This document shows positions 18,027 through 25,898 of a stretch of DNA of 64,000 nt, piece by piece. The DNA is from Maribellus maritimus (lineage in GTDB: Bacteria > Bacteroidota > Bacteroidia > Bacteroidales > Prolixibacteraceae): assembly GCF_022267315.1 (NCBI RefSeq), contig NZ_JAIKLE010000007.1, positions 176,211 through 240,210 of the forward strand, in the 5' to 3' direction. Under the pieces are notes generated by a model. The model was not told the origin of the DNA. It did not search any database and worked only from the letters and a program-made list of their open reading frames with translations. A program made the translations under genes and the position numbers. Numbering within the stretch: the stretch's first letter is position 1; the number at the start of each line of letters is the position of its first letter.

Positions 18027-18887
18027 TTATTTTTTTCCAATGGATTGTGTAATTCTATCTAAAATGATGGCGAGGACAACAATCCCAAGTCCTGCTTCAA
18101 AACCTTTGGCAATATTGTTTTGCTGGATTCCCTGGTAAACAATACTTCCCAATCCTTTAGCCCCAACCATGGATGCAATTACCACCATCGATAATGCAAG
18201 AAGAATGACCTGGTTTATACCTGCAAGAATTGTTGTTTTCGCCAGGGGTAATTGAATTTTAAAAAGTATTTGTTTTTCGGTAGCGCCAAATGCGTAGCCG
18301 GCTTCAATTACGTCCGAAGGAACATTTCGTATACCCAAACTGGTTAGACGAACAGCCGGCGGCAACGAGAAAATAACCGTGGCAATCACTCCCGGAGTGT
18401 TTCCTACGCTAAAAAAGAATATGGCCGGAATGAGATATACGAATGCCGGCATCGTTTGCATTAAGTCAAGTATTGGACGAATAACTGCATTTGCGGTGTT
18501 GCTGCGGGCAGCCCAAATTCCCAACGGAATGCCAAAAATAAGCGCGATAAATGTAGATACAATCACCAGGGTTGTGGTTTGAACGGCTTCTTCCCAGTAA
18601 CCCATCGCCCAAACTAAAATAAGTCCCAGAACAACAAAGAGAGCCAGACTTGCACCGTCTTTTATCCCCTCTTTTTTAAACGATTTTTTTCCAGCTTTTG
18701 CATAGTAGGCGCCAACTGTTACCAGAATAATGATTACATAAAACGGAATTACCAGGAATATGTCGTTTATACTGTCTACTGTCCACGATATTATATTATC
18801 TATAGCTCTCCACAGACCTGAGAAATTTTCTTCCAGCGCATTGATTCCGATTTCAATGTATTTTCCTATATCTATTAACTTTTCCAT
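18027..18887 (-). CDS. opuAB: Glycine betaine ABC transporter permease
   Basis: Integral membrane component of the OpuA/ProU importer, 286 residues with about six to seven helices. The N-terminal part has the amphipathic lead NIISWTVDSINDIFLVIPF found in OpuAB/ProW. The permease signature loop is AGYAFGATEKQILFKIQLPLA (about 193-213), the site that contacts the ATPase, preceded by TMPAFVYLIPAIFFF. The gene follows the ATPase with one base between them and precedes the binding protein, an order that implies a single transcript. Confidence 0.94.
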   Translation of the reverse strand: MEKLIDIGKYIEIGINALEENFSGLWRAIDNIISWTVDSINDIFLVIPFYVIIILVTVGAYYAKAGKKSFKKEGIKDGASLALFVVLGLILVWAMGYWEEAVQTTTLVIVSTFIALIFGIPLGIWAARSNTANAVIRPILDLMQTMPAFVYLIPAIFFFSVGNTPGVIATVIFSLPPAVRLTSLGIRNVPSDVIEAGYAFGATEKQILFKIQLPLAKTTILAGINQVILLALSMVVIASMVGAKGLGSIVYQGIQQNNIAKGFEAGLGIVVLAIILDRITQSIGKK

Positions 18888-18888
18888 A

Positions 18889-20133
18889 TCAAATTTCGTT
18901 AGCTTTTTCTTTTAACTCAATCACTTCCTCCATTTCAAAGCGTGTAGCTTCAATAATCAGCGACGTTTGAGAAACAATGCCAAGTAATTTGCCATTCTCT
19001 TCATCAACCACTGCAAGCGGGTACCTGGTTTCTGTAATCAGTGGCAGCATATCTTCAACTGTGTATGTTTTATACACGCTGGGCACATCTGTTTTTAAAA
19101 CTTTTTTTATTGAGGTTTCCTTTTCTTTCTCCAGCTTCAGTATTTCCTGCAACCTGACATATCCGAGAAATTTTTTGTCTTCATCCTCAACCGGCAGAAC
19201 ATCCATCCCTACGGTCCTCATTTTTCTTATTATACTTTTGGGTCCTTCCTTATTGATTTCGGCGAAAGTAAACTTCTCAAACATCAGCGTTTCTGCTGTT
19301 ATTATGGTTTTTCTGTCCACTTTTTCAACAAAAGCTTCTACATAGTCGCTGGCCGGGTTGGTAAGAATATCTTCTGCCGTTCCGATTTGTTCCACAACCC
19401 CGTCTTTCATAATTGCAATCCGGTCGCCAATTTTTATAGCTTCATCCAAATCGTGCGTAATAAATACAATGGTTTTATGCAGTTTATTTTGAATTTGTAA
19501 AAGTTCATCCTGCATATCTGATTTAATCAAAGGATCGAGTGCCGAAAAGGCTTCGTCCATCAGCAGCACTTCCGGATCGTTGGCTAACGCACGAGCCAGC
19601 CCTACTCTCTGTTGCATTCCACCAGATAATTCTGCAGGATATTGCGATTCATAGCCTTTTAATCCAACCGTTCCCAAAGCTCTTTTTGCCCGTGCCTCTC
19701 GTTGTTCTTTTTCTTCTCCTCTGATTTCAAGTCCAAAGGAAGCATTCTCCAGAATGGTATGATGGGGAAGCAGTCCAAATTTCTGAAAAACCATACTCAT
19801 TTTGGTACGCCTGGTTTCGAGCAATTCTTTGTTTGTTTCGCGGGTTATGTCATGACTGTCAAAATACACCTTCCCTGCTGTTGGTTCATTTAAACGATTT
19901 AAACAACGGATTAATGTTGATTTTCCACTGCCCGACAGTCCCATGATTACAAATATCTCCCCTTCTCTAATTTCTAGATTGGCTTTGTTAACACCGACAG
20001 TACATTTAGTTTTTTTCAGGATTTCTTCTTTTGAAACCCCTTGTTGCAGTAACTTTAACGCTTCTTGTTTTCGTTTTCCAAAAATCAGCGTTAGATCCTC
20101 AACATGAATTTTTATTTTTCTTTTGTCTGACAT
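18889..20133 (-). CDS. opuAA: Glycine betaine ABC transporter ATP-binding protein with CBS pair
   Basis: ATPase of the OpuA/ProV family, 414 residues. Walker A is GLSGSGKST (about 69-77), the signature LSGGMQQRVGLARAL and Walker B VLLMDEAFSALDP follow, then the H-loop FITHDLDEA. The N-terminus has the ProV-type lead (LTLIFGKRKQEALKLL). Residues about 280-400 form two CBS motifs (VLPVEDEDKKFLGYVRLQEIL and YPLAVVDEENGKLLGIVSQTSLI); in OpuA/ProV such CBS tandems sense ionic strength and gate transport. This supports an osmoprotectant role. It sits directly after the outer-membrane barrel gene (17 bases). Confidence 0.95.
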   Translation of the reverse strand: MSDKRKIKIHVEDLTLIFGKRKQEALKLLQQGVSKEEILKKTKCTVGVNKANLEIREGEIFVIMGLSGSGKSTLIRCLNRLNEPTAGKVYFDSHDITRETNKELLETRRTKMSMVFQKFGLLPHHTILENASFGLEIRGEEKEQREARAKRALGTVGLKGYESQYPAELSGGMQQRVGLARALANDPEVLLMDEAFSALDPLIKSDMQDELLQIQNKLHKTIVFITHDLDEAIKIGDRIAIMKDGVVEQIGTAEDILTNPASDYVEAFVEKVDRKTIITAETLMFEKFTFAEINKEGPKSIIRKMRTVGMDVLPVEDEDKKFLGYVRLQEILKLEKEKETSIKKVLKTDVPSVYKTYTVEDMLPLITETRYPLAVVDEENGKLLGIVSQTSLIIEATRFEMEEVIELKEKANEI

Positions 20134-20150
20134 AACTCTGCGCTTTAGAA

Positions 20151-21299
20151 TTAAAAGTAATAACCGATATTAATGTTAAATCGCATCTCCCAGTCTGCGT
20201 TGGCAGTTCCTTCCGATAAGGCTCCTCCCCAAACCGGCCCGAGCCAGGGTTGGTCTTTTCCCTGTGCCGCATCCACGTATGTGTAAACGTTTCCGGCAGT
20301 AATCAGTACTCCGGTTACATTCATATAAGAATCGTGAAAATCATTGAGTTTTTTGTCCATAAAACCAAAGTCGTCGTAAAATTGAAGGTTTGATATGGGC
20401 CCCCACTCAACAGGGACAGAATATGCAACACCCAAAGTGTAGGTTGTGCCTTCTGATGCCACGAGGTAAGGGGCACCGTACGCTGTCATGGCAATCATAT
20501 CGTTCGATTGGCCTACAGGGTTTTTTGTGTTGTAATTGTATTTTGAAACCTGTGCTTTTACGTTAAGTTTTCCGAAATCCAACTCATAATGGCCAGCCAA
20601 TGCGTAGTGATCTCCTGTGTTTTCTGTGTCCAGATTGTAAATTCCTCCATATTGTGCAGAAACTCCCAGCATATGATTAGCACCTCCGTTTGAAAATTTA
20701 CGCACAACTTTAAAGTTAAGCTGGTTGATTTCCTTATTGCGGTACAGTCCATCGCCTGAAGAGCTGACATCGTACGAATACCGGCTATTGGAGACGTCAG
20801 AATTATTTCCAAAGTTTAGTTCTTCTGCGTTTTTAAAAAAAGCAAATACATACAACCAGTTTTCGCTGTTGTGTGTATATTTTAATCCCATATCGTGGTC
20901 ATCTTCCAAACCCAGATAATAATTAATGCTGAAAAACCAATTATGAGAATTGTATTGTGTAATTCCAAAAGGAACCTGCGTTAACCCAATTTGCAGATTA
21001 TTTTCAGGCGTAAAATCATAACCCACCCAACCTTGTTTTAACATGCCTCCTCCAAATCCTTGAGAATATAAACGGTACTCGGCGTTTAATTTTACACCCT
21101 TGTATTTTGATTTTGCGTTAATACGAAAAAGATCGTAACCAAAATCACCACCGCGTGTTTTCTGTCCTTCCTTCCACGATGATAAATTATAATTAAAACG
21201 GAGTGCTCCTCCTACATGTAGCTCAGGCTTATCCTGCGCAAATAATGAAATAACGGGTATTGAAACAAATATCAATACCATCTTAAATTTTGATACCAT
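20151..21299 (-). CDS. Outer-membrane beta-barrel protein in the betaine operon
   Basis: Signal peptide (about 1-21, ending SLFAQ), then a long run of alternating strands rich in Tyr, Asn and Gly, ending INIGYYF with a C-terminal aromatic, as in outer-membrane barrels. The 382 residues would form a porin of perhaps 14-18 strands. I cannot name a family with certainty; the layout (LHVGGALRFNYNLSSW, then FRINAKSKYKGVKLNAEYRLY) resembles phosphate-selective-porin-like barrels of Bacteroidota. As first gene of the operon with OpuAA-AB-AC it may be the outer-membrane channel for betaine. That link is inferred only from position. Confidence 0.8.
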   Translation of the reverse strand: MVSKFKMVLIFVSIPVISLFAQDKPELHVGGALRFNYNLSSWKEGQKTRGGDFGYDLFRINAKSKYKGVKLNAEYRLYSQGFGGGMLKQGWVGYDFTPENNLQIGLTQVPFGITQYNSHNWFFSINYYLGLEDDHDMGLKYTHNSENWLYVFAFFKNAEELNFGNNSDVSNSRYSYDVSSSGDGLYRNKEINQLNFKVVRKFSNGGANHMLGVSAQYGGIYNLDTENTGDHYALAGHYELDFGKLNVKAQVSKYNYNTKNPVGQSNDMIAMTAYGAPYLVASEGTTYTLGVAYSVPVEWGPISNLQFYDDFGFMDKKLNDFHDSYMNVTGVLITAGNVYTYVDAAQGKDQPWLGPVWGGALSEGTANADWEMRFNINIGYYF

Positions 21300-21353
21300 A
21301 AAATTATTTTCTGTTAGAATGAATTAAAACGAAGAGGGGAAAACAAATGCAGT

Positions 21354-21425
21354 TTAACGGCACGGCGGAATAAATCTGTCTGATTGATTTCGAAAGACAA
21401 GGTTGAAGGCTGTAAAAACCCTCAT
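21354..21425 (-). CDS. 23-codon leader ORF of the betaine operon
   Basis: A short ORF lies between the operon promoter and the barrel gene: ATG at 21425, 23 codons, TAA at 21354. It begins MRVFTAF and ends RFIPPCR before the stop. A GGAG is placed five bases before the ATG, a clear ribosome-binding site in a genome where these are rare. The start codon and GGAG lie inside the loop of a hairpin (next entry). The Pro-Pro near the end is a sequence that slows ribosomes. A role as regulatory leader peptide is inferred; no known leader peptide was recognised. Confidence 0.5.
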   Translation of the reverse strand: MRVFTAFNLVFRNQSDRFIPPCR

Positions 21426-21458
21426 ATTTCTCCGTTCGTGGTTTTTAATGTTTTTACA
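21411..21458 (-). promoter_or_regulatory. Competing hairpins at the 5' end of the betaine operon mRNA
   Basis: In the mRNA, UGUAAAAAC (21458-21450) can pair with GUUUUUACA (21419-21411), nine pairs. Alternatively AAAAACC (21446-21440) can pair with GGUUUUU (21420-21414), seven pairs. The two pairings share the downstream arm, so they exclude each other. Both enclose the GGAG and AUG of the leader ORF. The transcript should begin only a few bases before this element. It looks like a translational switch; ligand or sensor unknown. Confidence 0.5.
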
Positions 21459-21469
21459 ATTCATTGGGG

Positions 21470-21500
21470 CAAAGTTACAATATTGTGGTAGTTTAACGAA
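21470..21500 (-). promoter_or_regulatory. Promoter of the barrel-opuAA-AB-AC operon
   Basis: On the minus strand TAACTTTG (21477-21470) is an exact -7 box; TTCG (21500-21497) lies 19 bases upstream as a near match to TTTG. Start point is about 21463, giving a leader of about 160 bases before the barrel ATG. Confidence 0.6.
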
Positions 21501-21610
21501 CCAGTAGTCAAAAACCTGAATTTTAATAAAATACAGTTAACGATTCTTCTTTTTAGGTTAATGAGGGACGGTTTTATTTTTTTGAAACCGGAAGACTTGT
21601 TAACAGATAG

Positions 21611-21618
21611 TATTTTTG
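21611..21618 (+). promoter_or_regulatory. -7 box upstream of lpxK
   Basis: TATTTTTG matches TAnnTTTG exactly, about 75 bases before the lpxK ATG. No TTTG lies at the normal distance, so support is moderate. The rest of the interval 21300-21693 is the betaine-operon leader and promoter on the other strand. Confidence 0.4.
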
Positions 21619-21693
21619 TACTTTGCTGAGGCGCCTTCCGGTTTTAGTTTGCTTCATTTTCGTATATTAGCTCCTCTTAAAAAAAGGGCTTTT

Positions 21694-22794
21694 ATGTTGA
21701 AAATTCTTCTTTACCCGTTCTCCCTGCTCTATGGAATTATCGTATACATCCGCAACCGGATGTACGACTTAAATATTTTTAAGTCGACGGAATTTGATGT
21801 GCCGGTAATTTCGATCGGAAACATTACTGTTGGAGGAACAGGGAAAACTCCACATGTAGAGTATATTGTTAATCTTTTAAAAGAGAAATTTGAAATAGCC
21901 ACATTAAGCCGCGGATATAAACGAAAAACCAGAGGGTTTGTAAAAGTGGAGACCGATTCTCCGGTAGTTAATGTTGGTGATGAGCCTCTGCAAATAAAGA
22001 AAAAGTTTCCGGAGATAACCGTTTCGGTGTGTGAGAACCGGGTTACCGGCGTAGAAAAAATACTGGAGCCTAAAAATGAGAAAACACCTGATGTAGTTAT
22101 TTTGGACGACGCCTTTCAACACCGTCGGATAACTCCCGGTATTAATATCCTGCTTATCGATTACAACAGACAAATTAAAGAAGATATGCTTTTGCCTGCC
22201 GGAAGATTACGTGAAGGGAGCTACCAGATGAGGCGGGCAAACATTATCATTTTTACCAAATGTCCCAATGAAATTACTCCCATTGTTAGAAGGATAATGC
22301 AAAAGGAAGTCCGGTTGAAACCCTACCAGGAATTATTTTTTACAACATTGGTTTACGATAAAATTATTCCCGTTTTTTCAGGGCCCGATCTGGACGAGCA
22401 CTTTTTTGAGAAGAAAGAATATGCAGTTCTGGTAGTAACAGGAATCGCATCTCCGGTGTTGATATATAAGTATCTCGGGAAATATACAAGCTCGTTGGAT
22501 ACCTTAACTTTTCCCGACCATCACCATTATTCTGAAAATGATTTACGGCTTATATTTCGTAAGTTTGAAAAAATAAACTCAACCAGGAAAATAATTGTTA
22601 CTACTGAAAAAGATGCAATGCATTTCAAAGATATATCAAACCTGACGGTTGAATTTAAGGAAGCATTGTATTACCTTCCGGTAAAAATAAAATTCCTCGA
22701 TGAGGAGGGGAGGTTATTTAATAAAAAGATTTTAGGTTATGTTGGAGAGAATAAAAGCAACCGCGAACTTCATAAAAGAAAGAATTCAGGCTAG
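21694..22794 (+). CDS. lpxK: Tetraacyldisaccharide 4'-kinase
   Basis: Lipid A biosynthesis kinase that phosphorylates the 4' position of the lipid A disaccharide at the inner membrane. It starts MLKILLYPFSLLYGIIVYIRNRMYD (membrane-associated helix), followed by the P-loop GNITVGGTGKTPH (about 43-55), SRGYKRK, VGDEPLQI, VILDDAFQHRRI and FPDHHHYSEND. The open frame continues 26 codons upstream without family similarity; the ATG at 21694 is chosen. The last 56 bases overlap the start of the phosphorylase gene in another frame, an unusually long overlap. Confidence 0.94.
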   Translation: MLKILLYPFSLLYGIIVYIRNRMYDLNIFKSTEFDVPVISIGNITVGGTGKTPHVEYIVNLLKEKFEIATLSRGYKRKTRGFVKVETDSPVVNVGDEPLQIKKKFPEITVSVCENRVTGVEKILEPKNEKTPDVVILDDAFQHRRITPGINILLIDYNRQIKEDMLLPAGRLREGSYQMRRANIIIFTKCPNEITPIVRRIMQKEVRLKPYQELFFTTLVYDKIIPVFSGPDLDEHFFEKKEYAVLVVTGIASPVLIYKYLGKYTSSLDTLTFPDHHHYSENDLRLIFRKFEKINSTRKIIVTTEKDAMHFKDISNLTVEFKEALYYLPVKIKFLDEEGRLFNKKILGYVGENKSNRELHKRKNSG

Positions 22795-23551
22795 TCCTGA
22801 ATATGGAATAATATTAGGTACCGGGCTTGGTGGTCTGGTAAACGAAATTGAAATTCTGGAATCAATTCCCTACAAAGAAATTCCAAATTTTCCGGTTTCA
22901 ACGGTCGATGGGCACAGTGGAAGATTAATTTACGGAAAGCTGGGGGATAAAGAGGTGCTTGCCATGCAGGGACGTTTCCACTTTTATGAAGGCTATTCGA
23001 TGAAAGAAGTGACTTTCCCTGTGCGTGTTTTTAAATTTATTGGAATCACTCATCTGTTTGTTTCCAATGCAAGTGGCGGGCTTAACCCCGATTCCAATGT
23101 GGGAGATATTGTTATCATCAACGACCATGTCAATTTTTTCCCGGAACACCCTTTACGAGGGAAAAATGAAAATGAACTAGGACCGCGTTTTCCTGATATG
23201 AGTAAACCTTACGACAAGAAGTTAAGAGACAGAGCCAAATTAATAGCATTGGAAAACAGTATAACGGTTGGAGAAGGGGTTTATGTTGGAGTGTCAGGAC
23301 CAACTTTTGAAACTCCTGCCGAATACAAAATGTTCCGCATATTAGGAGGAGACATGGTTGGAATGTCAACAGTGCCGGAAGTGATTGTAGCCCGGCACAT
23401 GGAGATGAAAGTTTTTGGAATTTCAATTATTACCGACAGCGGTGTCCCCGGTGAGATTGTTGAAATATCTCACGAGGAGGTGCAGGAAGTTGCGATGAAA
23501 GCAGAACCCAAAATGACACTGATTCTAAAAAAGTTAATTGAAAGTATTTAG
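22739..23551 (+). CDS. punA: Purine nucleoside phosphorylase (trimeric type)
   Basis: Phosphorolysis of guanosine/inosine in purine salvage. Length (270) and motifs fit PNP class I: GIILGTGLGGLVNEI (phosphate loop), STVDGHSGRLIYG, MQGRFHFYEGY, LFVSNASGGLNP, GVYVGVSGPTFETPAEYKMFRILGGDMVGMSTVPEVIVARH, and ITDSGVPGEIVEISHEEV at the end. The ATG at 22739 lies inside the end of lpxK; the family-standard start IKATANFIKERIQ supports it. Confidence 0.94.
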   Translation: MLERIKATANFIKERIQASPEYGIILGTGLGGLVNEIEILESIPYKEIPNFPVSTVDGHSGRLIYGKLGDKEVLAMQGRFHFYEGYSMKEVTFPVRVFKFIGITHLFVSNASGGLNPDSNVGDIVIINDHVNFFPEHPLRGKNENELGPRFPDMSKPYDKKLRDRAKLIALENSITVGEGVYVGVSGPTFETPAEYKMFRILGGDMVGMSTVPEVIVARHMEMKVFGISIITDSGVPGEIVEISHEEVQEVAMKAEPKMTLILKKLIESI

Positions 23552-23620
23552 ATATTATATCACCGGGATCTACCGTTGCAGGTTTTTTATTTTCAATAAT
23601 TGTTATTCAAAAAAAGTAAG

Positions 23621-24565
23621 ATGAAAAATATCATATCGATTTTTATACTGGCTGCATTTATAGCGGTTGCTTGTTCAACACAAAAAACAAATGATGTGGA
23701 ACTGGTTATTGACTCGCAATCGGATTTGGGAGAAGGAGCTCTTTGGGATTACAGAACCGGTAAATTAATGTGGATAAACATTACGGGCAAAATATTAAAC
23801 TTCTATAATCCAAAAACGGGAAATAATAAAGAGATGTTTACCGGGCAGATGATTGGAACGGTTGTTCCTACTGAATCGGGAAAAGTTTTGGTTGCGCTGC
23901 AAAATGGAATTTATTCGCTTGAGCCCGAAACCGGAACAAAATCGTTGATCGTTGATCCCGAAGAAGATATTGCAACCAATCGATTTAATGATGGGAAATG
24001 TGATCCGTCCGGACGTTTTTGGGCAGGTACATTGAGTTTAAACGGAGAATCGGGGGCAGCGGCTCTGTACCGTCTCGATTCTGACAGTTCGGTGCATACA
24101 ATGGTCAAAAATGTTAGTATCTCAAATGGAATTGTGTGGTCGCAAGATTATAAAAAAATGTATTATATAGATACTCCTACCCAGAAAGTTATGGTCTACG
24201 ATTATGATAATGCAAGCGGAAATATCAGCCATCCCGAAGTGGCAGTTAATGTTCCGTCAGAAATAGGTTCTCCCGATGGAATGACCATTGATGCAGATGG
24301 CAATTTGTGGGTAGCGCTTTGGGGCGGTTCCGCAGTTGGATGCTGGAATCCTGAAACCGGTAAGCTGCTCCGAAAAATAGAAGTCCCGGCAAAAAATGTT
24401 ACTTCCTGTGCTTTTGGCGGTGATGATTTGGAAACACTTTATATTACTACAGCCAGGCAAAGTACCACAAAAGAAGAATTGGTGAGATTTCCTCATGCAG
24501 GAGGTGTATTCAAAACCAATCCCGGAATAAAGGGTGTTAAAGCATACTATTTTGATGATATTTAA
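23621..24565 (+). CDS. SMP-30/gluconolactonase-like lipoprotein
   Basis: Six-bladed beta-propeller of the SMP-30/gluconolactonase/LRE family, about 314 residues. The signal peptide ends in lipobox FIAVACS. Core motifs are SDLGEGALWDYRTGKLMWINITG (Glu metal ligand), TNRFNDGKCDPSGRFWAGTL (Asn and Asp of the metal site), VSISNGIVWSQDYKKMYYIDTPTQKVMVYDY and GSPDGMTIDADGNLWVALWGG (Asp). Such enzymes open sugar lactones with a divalent metal. The exact lactone is unknown. It follows the phosphorylase by about 70 bases and leads into a tightly packed set of four genes. Confidence 0.87.
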   Translation: MKNIISIFILAAFIAVACSTQKTNDVELVIDSQSDLGEGALWDYRTGKLMWINITGKILNFYNPKTGNNKEMFTGQMIGTVVPTESGKVLVALQNGIYSLEPETGTKSLIVDPEEDIATNRFNDGKCDPSGRFWAGTLSLNGESGAAALYRLDSDSSVHTMVKNVSISNGIVWSQDYKKMYYIDTPTQKVMVYDYDNASGNISHPEVAVNVPSEIGSPDGMTIDADGNLWVALWGGSAVGCWNPETGKLLRKIEVPAKNVTSCAFGGDDLETLYITTARQSTTKEELVRFPHAGGVFKTNPGIKGVKAYYFDDI

Positions 24566-24582
24566 CCGTTAATTTGCCTGGA

Positions 24583-25197
24583 ATGAGAAATGCAAAACAG
24601 GAGTTAAAACAAATTTTCCAGAAGAGGGGCAAAGATATTCGGAAATATACAATTTCAGAAACCGGTTTAGATACTGAAATTTCTTCCAACGGGCAATCTC
24701 AATCTTTTTCTATTCCTTTTGAGGAAATCGAGTTTAATGAAATGCTGATAACAAAAAAATCAGGGTCAAAAGAAATTGCTTTTTTTATTTCGGTTGCCAT
24801 AAACCTTTTGCTCATTGGTTTTTTGCTATACCAGAATACTTCCTTTATTGAAGCGGCAGCCTTTTCCGGGATGATTATCGGTGTGGTTGCCGGCTTAAGT
24901 GTTTGGGCGCTTCAGTTTTTCAAAAAGGAAAAAGAAAAAATAATAAAAGGACAGCAGAATTTGTTTTTTTTCTACAATAAAAAAGAAAAAGATGAGGTTG
25001 ATTGGTTTCTGAAAGAGCTAAAATCGGTTCAAAGAAATTATATTCGGAAAAAATATATGAAAATTGACGACCTTGTACCCTACGAAAATCAGGAACAAAC
25101 TTTTTACTGGATGTACAGCAAAAAATTTATTTCCCGTTCGGAACTGGAGATTTTGTTTGAAGAACTGGAAAACAGAAAAATAATTAGAGGAAGATGA
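24583..25197 (+). CDS. Membrane protein of unknown function, upstream of the PrsW-like protease
   Basis: Not recognised. About 204 residues with two adjacent hydrophobic helices (about residues 65-82 and 88-110: ISVAINLLLIGFLLYQ and FSGMIIGVVAGLSVWALQFF), a charged N-terminal domain and a C-terminal cytoplasmic part rich in Lys/Glu. No catalytic motif. The frame extends to a TTG at 24574, but the ATG at 24583 is preferred. Its stop overlaps the ATG of the PrsW-like gene (ATGA), so the two are translationally coupled and may work together, for example as partner or substrate of the protease (inference). Confidence 0.65.
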   Translation: MRNAKQELKQIFQKRGKDIRKYTISETGLDTEISSNGQSQSFSIPFEEIEFNEMLITKKSGSKEIAFFISVAINLLLIGFLLYQNTSFIEAAAFSGMIIGVVAGLSVWALQFFKKEKEKIIKGQQNLFFFYNKKEKDEVDWFLKELKSVQRNYIRKKYMKIDDLVPYENQEQTFYWMYSKKFISRSELEILFEELENRKIIRGR

Positions 25198-25898
25198 ATT
25201 TGCTACTTCTTTCGCTGGCACCTGTTTTTATTATTGGTGGTTACATTTACTACCGTGATAAATACGATAAAGAACCACTACAACTTTTGTGGAAAGCTTT
25301 GCTGGCCGGAGCACTCATTGTAATTCCGGTGATTTTTGTGGAACAGCTTTTATCTTTGTTTTTACCTTTTTTCCCGGGAATTTTGAATCCGGCTTACCAC
25401 GGTTTTGTGGTGGCTGCATTTACCGAGGAGTCGTTTAAATTTTTGGCTTTGTTTCTCTTATTCTGGAAAGCCAATACTTTTAATGAGAAGTTTGACGGAA
25501 TTGTTTACGCCACCTTTATTTCGCTTGGGTTTGCCGGTGTTGAAAATGTAATGTATGTTTTACAGTATGGCGTTTCTACCGGAATAACACGGGCGATTAC
25601 GGCTGTTCCGGCACACGCAGTTTTTGGTGTTACTATGGGATTTTATGTCGGACAGGCTCGTTTTTACGACAAACAAAAAAAGGAGTTACTCAGAAAAGCC
25701 ATTGGAATGCCCATTCTTTTGCACGGTGTTTACGATTTTATTTTGATGACGGGCTACAACTGGCTGCTGGCTTTTTGGATTGCTTTTGTCGTTTTCCTTT
25801 ATTTTTCAGCGTTAAAAAGGATCAAAACCTTATCCGACCAGTCGATTTTTAATACCGATTACGATTTACTAAACGAAAAATTTACAAAAAAACAGTAA
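25194..25898 (+). CDS. PrsW-family intramembrane protease
   Basis: Polytopic membrane protein of 234 residues with about seven helices. PrsW hallmarks are all present: FTEESFKFLALFL (EExxK motif), GFAGVENVMYVLQYG (conserved Glu-Asn), AHAVFGVTMGFYVGQ (His) and LLHGVYDFIL (HG-YD). In Bacillus PrsW cleaves the anti-sigma factor RsiW within the membrane; no anti-sigma factor is beside it here. The substrate is unknown. It is coupled by ATGA to the gene before it and by TAATG to the dehydratase after it. Confidence 0.88.
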   Translation: MNLLLLSLAPVFIIGGYIYYRDKYDKEPLQLLWKALLAGALIVIPVIFVEQLLSLFLPFFPGILNPAYHGFVVAAFTEESFKFLALFLLFWKANTFNEKFDGIVYATFISLGFAGVENVMYVLQYGVSTGITRAITAVPAHAVFGVTMGFYVGQARFYDKQKKELLRKAIGMPILLHGVYDFILMTGYNWLLAFWIAFVVFLYFSALKRIKTLSDQSIFNTDYDLLNEKFTKKQ

